Source of the DNA: Symsagittifera roscoffensis | Lineage: Eukaryota > Xenacoelomorpha > Acoela > Convolutidae | Direction: 5' to 3' | DNA length: 64,000 bases | Assembly (NCBI RefSeq): GCF_963678635.1 | Contig: NC_087063.1 | Coordinates: forward strand, 33,182,599 to 33,246,598 | Part shown: positions 49,548 through 60,479 of the stretch, in pieces | Layout: every line of letters starts with the position of its first letter | Numbering within the stretch: position 1 is the stretch's first letter | Notes under the pieces: model-generated | The model's database searches: none | What the model saw: the letters and a program-made list of their open reading frames with translations, nothing else | What the model was told of the DNA's origin: nothing | Position numbers and translations under genes: made by a program

Positions 49548-49605
49548 TTCGCGTTCGAAAAAAGTCAGATTCGAACCCAAGATCTTTGACGTACAAAGGG
49601 AATTT
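49548..49605 (-). ncRNA. Second tRNA-like relic with good B box
   Basis: On the minus strand GGGTTCGAATC fits the polymerase III B-box consensus. It is preceded by CTTTGTACGTCAAAG, which can form an anticodon-type stem and a 7-base loop. The A-box half is missing because the match to the first copy stops. Confidence 0.35.
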
Positions 49606-51919
49606 GTTGCCAAAAACACATTTATACAGGGCGATTGAATGAGAATTAGGCATGGGAGAAGATTTAACCCAGCGTTAACAGAGCCGAAACTAACTTTGCA
49701 GACGCCCTTTTGGCCAAAGAAAGTCAACAAGACTTAAGACTTATCAAAGATGACAAGTCGCCTCGCCCTCAACACACACAAGCAGAAAAAGTTTTTTTAT
49801 TTGTCAAATGAACCATTTTGAAGCGCTTAAGCCAATAAAAACAAACAAGTAAAACAAAAAAAATAAAAAAATCGAAAGATTAAGTTCGAAATTTTAAGAC
49901 TATAAGGTTCAATTTTTTTTTTCAGTTTGGGAATTAGGTCGGGATCAGGTAGGAAATTAGATATCGCTTAACACAAATAGCAAGAGTAAAAAAAAATTTA
50001 TACTGGCTATTGTTGAAACAAAATACTGTTGGACTATTGGTGTAATTATCTAGATGGTGCATCAAATCAATCAATTATTTTTTTCAAGCTGCGAGAAAAT
50101 GAGTGGATGCGTCTAATTTTTTCCCGTCCTCGACCCAATCGTCTTACCATTCATTTGCTTCATTTTTACAGAAACTGCTTCGTTCATTCAGGATTCTGAA
50201 ACTTGTTTGAAGTCGCTTTTTGATATTGTTTTCAATTTTGGGTATTTTTTGATCACTTCTCTGTTTTTTTCTCAGCCATACTTGTAAGGTTTGCCAAATT
50301 TTCAATTTCTAGTGATTATGGAGCTTTGCAGCACAAAACTATTAATTGCCCAGCAATATGCATGAAAGTGACACCAACAAACGTTCCCGCTTCCCAATCC
50401 CAAGATTTTTCTTTTTGTGGGTTTGAAACTAACTCAATAGTTAAATTTTGCGGCAATTTTGTCACATAAAACAAAGAATTGAGTTGACAAGCAACAACCC
50501 CAGCAATCAGCTTACACAGTTTGTTTCAGATGTTAATTACATCAATAATTGAAAACAATTAAAAAACCAACATTCAAACACTTCAGTAATTTTCCAAACA
50601 AGTCTGTTCAACTCGAGAAGAAGGGAGAGAGTATAAAGTCAGCTTAATTCTGTAGACAAATAGTTGCTAGTTGCGGTGATTTGCAGTCAAGATTAACAAT
50701 TTCTGTTCTTTTGCCTATTAAAGTTCGAACATTTTGTGCATTGTTTCAAAAATGGTAATCCAATTTTGTGCAGCCTCTGAAAACCATCATAGTTTTTATC
50801 GAGAGGGTTGCTTCAACTTGAGGTAAAAGTCTTCAATCAGCGGTCTTTGTTGGAGTATATCCTTTCATCTCAATAACTTTCTAAGCTTTCATAAACGAGT
50901 CTAAAATAGTTGTACTACCAAAAAATATTAGAAGCTAATTGTCCAGAAGCTGAATGTCCCCATATTTCAAGGGAAAAAAATCGTTGTTCTTCTTGATAAG
51001 TGAGGTTCAATTTCATATTGGTTGATAAGGTAGCAATTGAGGCATCATTTAACTCCACGTATCAGACACTTTTTTGACCGAAAATAAGTTAGGGAGACTT
51101 AAGACTTTTAGATGACATGTCCCCGCACCCTAAAAAAATCGGGAAAAAAAATCAAAATTTTTAAGACTTTCGAGGTTCATTTTTTTTCGTTGATCAGGCA
51201 GGAAATTAGATATCGTTTAACACAAATCGCAAGGGTAAAAAAGTTTATATTATACCGGACACTGTTGAAAGCACAAATTGGTGGGCTATTGCTGTAATTC
51301 TCTAGATAGTGCATCAAATGAATCAAATAACTTTTTTAAACTTCGAGAGAGTGAGTGGATGCGTCTGTTTTTCCCTCGTCTTCGATACAATCCTTATAGT
51401 ATTCCTTTGTTTCTTTTGCATTGAAACTGCATCATTCATTCAAGGTGTTGAAATTTGTATGAAATCCTTTTTTGATAATTTTCAATTTTGGGAATTTTTG
51501 ATCACTTCTCTGTTTAAGTTTTCTCAGTCATTCTTTCAAAATTTGCCCCAATTTCAATATCTAGGATTTATATTGGTCTTTGCAGCGCAAAACTTAAAAC
51601 TGTCCAGCAATTTGAATGCAAATCATACCGACAATTCTTCCAGCTTCCAATCCCAAGCTTATTGTTTGTGTGGGTTTCAACTCTTCACTTGGTACGCAAA
51701 CTATCCTATAGTCAGAAATGGCGGCATTTTCGTCACGTAAAGCAAAAAACAGAATTGACTGGCATCAACCGCAACAATCAATTTACTCAATTTGATTCAG
51801 ATTTTAATTAAGTTTCCGTTTGGTTTGCATTTGTTCTTCTCGTGAAATCAATTATAGAACCAACATTCAAGTATTTCCTTATTTTGTCAACTCTTCAATA
51901 ATATCATTACTTCAATTCC

Positions 51920-52043
51920 CAATGTATTAAGATTGTAAGTTCCGAAAAGTTTTGGCGCCCAAAATTTTTAACATTCGAATTAATCAAAACAACAATGTTT
52001 AAAATCCTCCGCAACAAGGAATGAAAGTCTAATTAATAGGATT
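51920..52043 (+). repeat. Left terminal inverted repeat of the Polinton-like element
   Basis: Pairs with 58201-58327. It contains the near-palindrome TTTTGGCGCCCAAAA at 51950-51964 and the shared blocks ACATTCGAATT and CAATGTTTAAAATCCTC. A second TTTGGCGCCCAAAA lies just inside at 52089-52102. Confidence 0.75.
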
Positions 52044-53599
52044 AGAGGTTACAGACTTCAGATGGTAAGATGGCAAGTTTCAAAAATCTTTGGCGCCCAA
52101 AATTTTTTGGCTCTCAAAGTTGCCGATATATGCGTTTCTAAGCTAACTCCTACGATTTGAGATATGTAGAGGCTATCTTTTCCTAAAAAATTTCGGCATG
52201 GTATTTTTCAAATGGTATGTTTCAGAAAATTTTTGAAAAGTTTTCAAAACTTACTTGCAAACGCATTTTTATCTTGAGAAACCAAAAAAAAAACTGAATG
52301 GTAGATTTCGACAAAATTGCAGTTTCAAGTGTAAGCGAATATATCATAGCAGAGTTTTTTTCCGAAGAACTCCTTAAATACTTATTTCAATTTAATTGCA
52401 TTACTTCAGGTTATCTGGGGAAAAGTTGACGAGAGGGGATTATCATTGAGAAAATAATCATTCCGCTCCACGTTATATGTTGGGAATTTTGACAGCTTCC
52501 TACGGTTGATTAATTTTTTATCCCACGTAAGGTTTTAGTCTTCCGATTATCTGGAGAGGGGAGCTCCATTCTATTTTTTTTAAAACCTTTTTTCCTTACG
52601 ATTATGTGACAGATGCATATTAGCCATTCCTCACAAAGTTAATGAAGCGTGAAAAACATTCTTGTGAAGTTAAAGTTGTAATAAAACTGTATGGATATTT
52701 CATTGGAAACTAAGACAGAAACAGGCAAAAATTCATAAAGTTCAACTAATAAAATATTTTGCTTATCAAGATCTCAGTTTTACTACACGAAAAAAAATTC
52801 TATTCTCCTTTGTCACTTAAAGTTCAATTTGTCAAAAAGTCTCAAAAACTTTTGAAATTTCCAAAAACACTCAAAATTGATAACAGTCAACACTGAAAAA
52901 GATCTAATTTTTGTGTCTTATATTTTTGTGGGTTAATTTTTTATCTTTCTGACCTTAAACTTTTCAGAAGATTATACATTTTAGCAGAAGTCGGTTACAA
53001 TTTTCATACGCAATATAAGGATCAAAAGTCTCCTTTTTTTGGAGTAGTATTTTCTAGAGAGCCCCTTACTTATTCGGATATTTTTTTGTGAACTTCACAA
53101 ACGTCCAATTAAATAAGAAAAAAGAAAAAGTCAACATCTGTTTCATCAATAAGAAAATCAATTGGGTTTTTTGTACAGTAACTCAAAAAAATTCAAGTGT
53201 TTTTATAAGACTTTTTCCAATTAATAATAGAAATCCAAAAATAAGTCGTTTTTAATAATGCTCGATTCTGATTAGTTGGTTTTGGATCATGATGGCTCAT
53301 TTTCTTTAAGCAACAGCAAAAACATTTCAATTCATTCTGATTTTCTTATACAGTAACAACAATTTTTCTCTACATTGTATAACAATTCGAAAAGATTGCT
53401 GTTAGCTTCAAAACAAGTACAAATCTTCCAATAAAACATCTGAGACTTTTCAAAACTCCCACTTTGATTTGTACTAAGCACTAAATGCTTGTTTTTAGTA
53501 AGAATCAAATCTTCTATTTTTTAAGATGCCGTCGCTGAATAGAGAAAGTAGTGAAAAGTGGAGACTGCGGACTAAGTCATTTCCGCCAACACGATTCAA

Positions 53600-54040
53600 A
53601 ACTAACTCCTATTTAATTAACATCTGGTAACAAAGCAACATGACTACATTCAAAGACTTCTAACGATGGTATAACAACAAAGATATCGTTCGTACTCTTG
53701 AAATTATGCAAAAATTGATAAAGTTCCACCATGAAATGCATTGATTTGTTGAATTTGGGATGCATGCCTCCCAATTTAGAAATTATTGACTGTCACAAAT
53801 CGACAAACAACAAGCTGTTCCCTTTTCTTCGATGGTGATAAGGATTTGTGTGAGAAAATCAGAGAAGATATGAGGAGAGGTCCATCAGTTGCTTTTACGC
53901 AAAAAGCTGCTGTTGATCAAACTAATCGCAACTCGTTAAACGCGTGCATAACAATTCTTGGAATTGATGCTAGCCAATTGTATCCACTTTCAATGTGTCA
54001 GGAGATAGCAACTGCACATTACACAAATTGAAGTTTTGAC
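53600..54040 (+). pseudogene. DNA polymerase B remnant, duplicated fragment
   Basis: Contains DGDKDLCEKIREDM and GIDASQLYP, the family-B palm motif with its D-x2-S-x-L-Y-P-like core. The same polymerase segment appears again at about 56230-56460, so this is a second copy lying upstream of the main remains. Confidence 0.75.
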
Positions 54041-54419
54041 GCGTACCAAATACTAATTTTATGCTTTTAGTGGAAAATAAATCCTCTATTTTTAAGATGC
54101 CGCCGCTGAATACTTAAAATAAATTGAAGTCTGGAGACTGTGGGAACATGTACTTTCGCCGAAACGCAGCCCGACATCATCAATTATGTGCTAAAGGTGT
54201 TCTTTCTAGTCCATAATTCAATTAATTCACTTATAAGAAAGAAATTAACTATCACGTTGCTAAAAAGCATGTTCCCTCAAGTTCCAAGCCATCAACGGTT
54301 TGTTTGTTTTCTGTAAAAAAGAGTTCCAAAAAACTACTCGCTCCAGCAACATCGAAAATAAAAACATGCAGCTAATTAACAGAAACCTAGCAATACTGTA
54401 GCGGACTTGAACAAAATAG

Positions 54420-57400
54420 TGGAGGAAACAGGGGCCGATGGAGAGAAATTAAAAGAGGAGTAGAGTGGTTGTCATCATTTTCTGGTGCATACAGAGTTGG
54501 AAAATTGGAGGAAAAAGGTCTTTTATCTCCAAATGTCCAAGTTGCATACTAAAGTAATCTACGAAAAGCTCGATGAAGTATTCAACAAACTATATTCGAC
54601 AGCAAAAATAAAAATTGCTCTTGGATTTGTTTTTCGTAATGTCAAATTGAGAGAATATCGTTATTACTACACACACAGAAACAATACTCTTATCAAAAAT
54701 TGCGTTTTCTGTCTACAAAAGCCGATTTGATTACACGCCTGGGAAAAGTCGAAAAGATTGATATCGTAGAGCAGTGCACTAAAGAAGGTCAGAGCACAAA
54801 GATGAGCTTCAAGTTGATAATAAATATCACTATTTTCACTGCAGTACTAAAAAGCATCTCAAAGGGTTGTCCAGCCGCTTTGTTCGCCGAGCCTTTATAC
54901 AAAATGGACAAGTGAACTGCCTTTTATCAAACCAGACAAACAACTATACGAAGATCATCAGTCTTTTCCGTGCGCTACAAATGTATTTAAATGGCCATAG
55001 TAATCTCGACGCTTTACATCTCAGCTATTTACAGCGTTATATCAATATCTGAAGAATTTTTGCGGAGTGGTCATTGAAGATTTACCTCTTGTCCAGGAAA
55101 CAGTTGCAACATGTTCGTATGAGATTTTGACATTCAGGAAGGAGAATATGTTGGAGAGTTGGCTCGGCGAAGTATTGAAAATTTTGATAAAACCGTAAAC
55201 TTGCTAATGAACAATAATCACATTATTCAACGAATGTTATAGATAGTCATTTCAAGTGTTTTCGACGTCCCAGCCGTGACTCCATCTTTAAAAGATCAGA
55301 CGTACTCAATAAACATCTAATCAGATGTAAAGCTGGAGTGCGACATGTTTGTACCAAAGACGCGTGCACAATACGGAAAATAACACTCAAGAAATTGGAC
55401 GTATTCAACATTCCCTACAAGGAAGTTCAAACGTTATTCAGTAGTGTAGCAATGAATGACTTGGAATCAATCTGTGTTCCCAAAGAGAATTGAAAACAAC
55501 AAACAGCAACTCCTTTGATTGAAAAATTTGTCACTATATTTGTCTCAATTTCTTCAATTATGCAAGATGATCCAAATTTCCCGTGTGAAACAGATCTAAA
55601 ACTCATAATAATCGCTTTTGTTTCCAACTTGGAATTTCTAGTTGAAAAAAAACAGTTAAAAACAGGAACGAGATTTCAAGAAATCAAAAAGACTCTCAAT
55701 GAACTACTCAAAAATAACTTTGATAAACTCAACTCCATTACTTGAACTAAAAAAATTAGAAACTTTCCAGTATGAAACCAAATGTGTTCAGGAGGGAGAG
55801 GAGAATGACATGCCTAGACAAATCTTGAGAACTGTAAAAAAACAGCTGATTGATTTGAAACAGCATTTGGAGCGCTATGTAAAAATTTTGCCATGATTAG
55901 AATTCCTTAATGGAATTCACTAATGTGATCTGAACCTTATCAAACCTTATTTGATGCCGTACCTTATTTCCTATACAGAAAGCGAACCAACAGTTATTAA
56001 AAAGACGAATAAATTCTCATCCTTCAAATTTGGAGCTGCACTTTAAAATGAAATGTACAGTAAGCCTTGGAGATGTACAGTTAGCTTTTTTTTAGTAAGC
56101 TGAGAAACAAAAATCCTCTAGAAAAAGATTTCAATGGTTACTAAAAAATAAATAACGGAGGACTTGATTAGAAAAGTGTATTGAAAAATCTTCGTACTCA
56201 GTCAGTTCCGACCACACTTTTATTTTAAAGAACATGTGGGAACAAAACAACATGACTGCATTGAAAGACTTCTAACGATGATATAACAACAAAGATGTCG
56301 ATGGTATAACAACAAAAAGATATGACAGGTAGTCCATCAATTGTTTTCACTTAAAAAACCGCTGCTGATCAAACTTATCGCAACTCGTCAAACGTGCGCA
56401 AGACAATTTTTCGAATTGATGCTAGCCAATCGTATCCACTCCTAATATGTCAGGAGATGCCAAATGTACTTTAACCAAGATGGAAGTTTGACTCTGAAAC
56501 TGGACGACTCACGGCTAGAAAAAACATAATAAGAAAATTCGAAAACATGGTTATGTTCTTCTATCATGATTTGAGACCAGAGTGTAAAATGAAAAGCTTT
56601 TACACGACCGGAAAGCAGAAGAAAACTGACTGTTTCCATGTTGATGGCTGCTGCTATCACTGTAAAACAGTATTTGAAGCTATAGGTTGCAACTAACACT
56701 TCTGCTGCTTGCAAGAGAACCGTTCATCTTTGTCGGTTCAAGACTTTGTTAGAGGAAACAAAAGAAAGGATGAGTTGAGACCGGAGTATTTAGAAAAAAA
56801 AGCTAAAACATTCACGAAATAGGGAATTTGAGTGGTGGGAGCATTGAAAACCAACTTTGCTGTTGAGAATTATGTCAAGACAAATATTGTATACGAAAGA
56901 CATCTGTTTACTAATTGTTTCTACTTGCAAAATAAGGAACAAATCCCTTGGCTATGATTATAAAGATTTGATAGTTCTCGACGAGTTGAAATCCTTTTTT
57001 TTCAAATTTCTTCTAAGTTTGAAAACGTTGACGTGTGTCGGATTGATATAGGAAAAAAACATGAACACTTATGCATAAGAAAATGATTTAGTTAAAAATC
57101 CACAGCGAAGGCTGCTTTCTAGTTTTGAGTTAGGAAATGGGACTGTTATCACTCCTCTTTTTTTCCTGCCTGGAATTTGGGTTCCGGTGTACAAAAATTT
57201 TATCGGTTTCCCTAAACTTACAAAAAGTTTGCTCGAATAAAAAAAGTTGAGAAGCCATACTCCGGAGTTGTGGCTGAAACAATGAACATAGATAGATCCA
57301 GACCTACAATAAATCAAAATCATGGCAATAAAAAGACAAAAGCAAAAAGAAAAGTTTGTCAGGCGATTGAAAGTTGTGAAAAAAAAATTGTGCCAGGTAG

Positions 57401-58025
57401 AACTTTTGAAATCAAACAATTGAACATAGAAAATCATTGTAAGATTTTTCCTTATTCGACACGCCAAACTTCGAATGTTGGAGTTACATTACTATTTCTT
57501 CCATAAGTATTGCGATGAGAGCAAACTCTAGGAACTTGAGATTGATACAGACTCTTTTTATCTCGGATTAGCAGGAGAGAACTTGCGCGATTGTATATTA
57601 TCTAAGAAAAATCACATTTTTATCAAAATGACTGTAAACACGACTTTGTAGCCTAAACGAAGAAGAATTTTTTCCAATTTACATGCTGCGTTGTTCATAG
57701 AACGTATGGTAAGTGAGAACGCGGATTATTCAAAGAAGATTTTCGCTGTACTAAAATATTGTGACTGTGCAGCAAGACGTATTGCTGCTATTATAGCAAG
57801 GATGACAAATTAAAATTTAGTAGCGAAAGACTCAACAAGATAATTCTCGAAGACTCTGGAGAAGGAGCAATGGCCAAAAACAGACAAGATTTTGACGACG
57901 AGGTCAATTTAAAGTCGACGAAGTGCGGATTCAAAACCATATAATCGGAACATTTCAACAAACTAAAAATGGAGTCAAATACTTTGACCCGAAAAAGGAA
58001 GTTCTTAATGCTAGAATTCATGTTT
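54420..58025 (+). pseudogene. DNA polymerase B remnant, main body
   Basis: This runs in the normal N-to-C order of the family. The N-terminal block (54485-54920) has LQMSKLHTKVIYEKLD. A middle region (55250-55900) includes LESICVP and QLIDLKQHLERYV. A YDLNLIK-type exonuclease-domain segment lies near 55930. The palm region and CKTVFEAIGC block are at 56400-56700, NPQRRLLSSFELGNGTVITP at about 57100-57160, and the C-terminal block at 57740-58025. In the family this enzyme copies the element's own DNA. It is decayed beyond any coding function. Confidence 0.75.
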
Positions 58026-58200
58026 AACCATTGAACCTGTGGTTATACGGGTATTTTGTGATAAAATTTATAGTTGCAGTGGTTTATATACTTTCTTCAG
58101 TTTAATTTTTTTTCCTGAAAGAACATCTTTTTTTCTTAAGTTTCATTTACATTTCAGCATAGTTTCATCATAAAATCAATTGGTTAGGAAATTAGTATAA

Positions 58201-58327
58201 CAAATCCTATTACTTAGACTTTCATACTTTGTTGCAGAGGATTTTAAACATTGCTCTTTTGGTAAATTCGAATGTCAAAATAAGTTGGGCGCCAAAACTT
58301 TTTGAAACTTTCCATGTTAATACATTG
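58201..58327 (-). repeat. Right terminal inverted repeat of the Polinton-like element
   Basis: Reverse complement of 51920-52043 with scattered differences. The GGCGCC core is at about 58287-58292. Confidence 0.75.
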
Positions 58328-59097
58328 AGAAACCTATTCTCCATACTAAAACATTAGAAAACCTATTACCTATGCTATTATATAGCTAGCAGACCGGATA
58401 CTTTTTTCCCAATCTGAAATTATGGGGGTCTGCCACCATTCCCTTAGCTCTCCACGACTATATACAATTTATTCAATTTTCAGAGCTCACAACCTCAGTT
58501 AAAGGACATTGAAGTTGCAGTTTTTTTTTCAATTTTAACAAGCATATGAACGGATTTGTCTTTCACGTTTTGTCATTTTTTCTGCAACAACTTACTTACA
58601 AATTGAAATTCTGTTTTAAAAGCGTAAAACAGCCAGTATGATTTAACCAACTTCAGAGATGGTTTTATTCTGAAAACTTTCTCAATAAAAACACGATGAA
58701 TTCAATTTTATGGGCTCAAAAGGGTTTTTTGGGAAATTGATACTTTTAATGTAACAGAAACCTGACAGACAAAAATTGAAAAATTAACTTAATCCGGCGC
58801 CGAAGAACGGCTAAAAATCCTACATTTTTTGCGCTGATTATCCAAATCAGTCAAAGAAAAAACAGTTCCCACAAAAATTTTGGGAAAAAAATTATATGCA
58901 TCGGATTCTCATGAGCAATTATGTCTCTACATTTTCATAAACTTTCCGGTTTCAGCGCCCAAGATTTTTTAGTATCTGTATTGTGAAGTGAATGAAGATC
59001 ATCAGCTTGCCAAATTTGACCCGATCATTTCAATTTCCTTGTTTTGTTTTTGAGAACAACTCCAGAGTAAAAACATATCTCCATTTAGTTTGGTATA
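58328..59097. other. Intergenic stretch between the Polinton-like element and element D
   Basis: AT-rich, no gene recognised. A GCGCCCAAGATTTTTT block near 58957, resembling the inverted-repeat core, may be a further fragment of the same element family. Confidence 0.5.
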
Positions 59098-59344
59098 CTG
59101 TTCATCTTACGTTTTTTAGAGAAGTTTTCTCAATTTTTAATCCGAGAAAATTGAGTTTATCCAGTTTGAGTTTATGTAAGTTTATATTCATTGTCATCTT
59201 TCTCTCTGGAGACCTGCTGCTGTGACCTTGTAATCTCTACCGTCCAGCATGAACTGAAACAATCCGGTGCAGTAAGATTTAGAATTGATGCCTTACAGTT
59301 GATTGGCAATTTAACGTTACACTACACGTTTTACAAGTTCAACA
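59098..59344 (+). repeat. Probable 5' LTR of element D, outer edge uncertain
   Basis: The inner edge is firm: TTCAACA at 59338-59344 is followed by TGGCGCAGCC. The outer edge cannot be fixed because the partner LTR lies outside the window. The start given is a TG chosen so that the length falls in the 240-330 bp range of elements A-C. Confidence 0.4.
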
Positions 59345-60300
59345 TGGCGCAGCCAGCGGAAAGAAAAGGAGGAGGAGGTAAGAAATCCGCAAAACATCTT
59401 GTCGTTTTGGGACGCACGTACGCCGGAACCCCCAACATATTGGGAGGAGTGGATCATTAAATTTCACTGGGGCATGATAGCAAAATATGATATAGATCGG
59501 GACGATTTTTGTTTTGCAGATACTCTAAACGCGAAGGCGATTGCAGCGCTCCCAGAAGAGGTGAACGCGAAAAACCGAATCGAGGCGGAGAAGAAATTAA
59601 AATGGAATTTGTATCTCTGTATTGGGGACGAGGCACAGTGAATATTCAAAGCAAGAAAACCGACGGTTAGTGTTGAATCGGAACGATACCCACGAGTCCT
59701 GGATGAAATGCAAAATGTTTTCAAACGCGAGAGAAACGTAACCCATGAAAGAGAACCCTTTTATGGGAGGAAGCAAAGAGAGAACGAAACTTTTGAAAAA
59801 TTCCATGCGGAGTTAAGTGCACTAGCTGAACGATGTGATTTCTAGAATGCGGCTGAAAATATCCGTGATATCTTCATTATGAAGATGCGCGAGTGCGATT
59901 GTCAAAGGGCGTTATAGCGTTCTACAAAATTACCGGAGGACGTCTACAAGATCACACTATCGTATGAAAGAGGCGAACGCGCATACAAGTCTTACACTGG
60001 AAAACCGGCATCGTCTGCACCGCAACTCAGCATCAAGCAGGAACCGGTCAACAACATTAGAAAAAGACAGAGATGTTTTCGTGATTGAGCACGTGGGGGA
60101 CGCGGAGAATACACCCCAGGGGCCAGTAGCGGAGGCAATAATAACCGTAGGTGTTATAATTGCGACGCACCAAATTTTACGCTGGACCACATCGCAAACT
60201 GTCCTGCCAAGGGAGCAACATGTAACGCATGCAGGAAATTAGGACATTTCGAACGCACAAGTAGGAGCATCAGAAGAGGAAATAACCATTGGAGAGGACG
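59344..60300 (+). pseudogene. Element D gag region
   Basis: MAQPAERKGGGGKK at the start, an FWDARTP....W.EW...F block matching the layout of element A Gag, a capsid-like stretch, then cysteine/histidine knuckles before 60300. Fossil. Confidence 0.75.
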
Positions 60301-60479
60301 AGAACAAGTAGGATTAGTGAGGGACGAAAATGAGCATCATCAAAGCACACATAGTGTAGACATCGCACCATTGGAATACCAAGTGGCGCGGGTAAATCAG
60401 CAGGGACACGGGGAGTCGTCGGAGTCGGATGACTACATGGTGATGTCTATCATGAAAAAGAATGTGATGGAGGTGAAAA

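Larger units (their letters stand above)
43948..51919. repeat. Degenerate tandem/dispersed repeat array, no gene
   Basis: This 8-kb stretch is a patchwork of diverged copies of a few modules. A GGTAGTTGTTGGAATG-type block occurs at about 44001, 46051, 46371, 46785, 47865, 48270 and 50835. A GTGGGTTTCAACTC block occurs at about 45519, 47226, 50415 and 51671. A TAGATAGTGCATC block occurs at about 45150, 50050 and 51300. Local spacing of 320-415 bp (46.05-47.15 kb) and about 1.25 kb (50.05-51.3 kb) suggests old tandem amplification. Flanks of element B belong to the same family. Open stretches inside are short and not conserved between units, so I call no gene. Confidence 0.7.
51920..58327 (+). 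mobile_element. Decayed Polinton/Maverick-like element with family-B DNA polymerase
   Basis: Inverted terminal repeats of about 125 bp (51920-52043 and 58201-58327, about 80-85% identical by eye) enclose a 6.4-kb element. Inside, on the plus strand, are remains of a large protein-primed-type DNA polymerase B of the kind carried by Polintons and adintoviruses. I recognise it from family knowledge: a GIDASQLYP palm motif, SFYTTGKQKK, an LEDSGEGAMAKNR block near the C-terminus, and an N-terminal HLQMSKLHTKVIY-like block. No integrase, protease, packaging ATPase or capsid gene was recognised, so the element is either internally reduced or too eroded to show them. It is broken in dozens of places and old. 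Confidence 0.75.

Noticed and set aside
59191-59460. 89-codon open stretch covering the element D leader
   Set aside because: It runs through the LTR/primer-binding-site junction. The matching Gag start is the internal MAQ at 59344.
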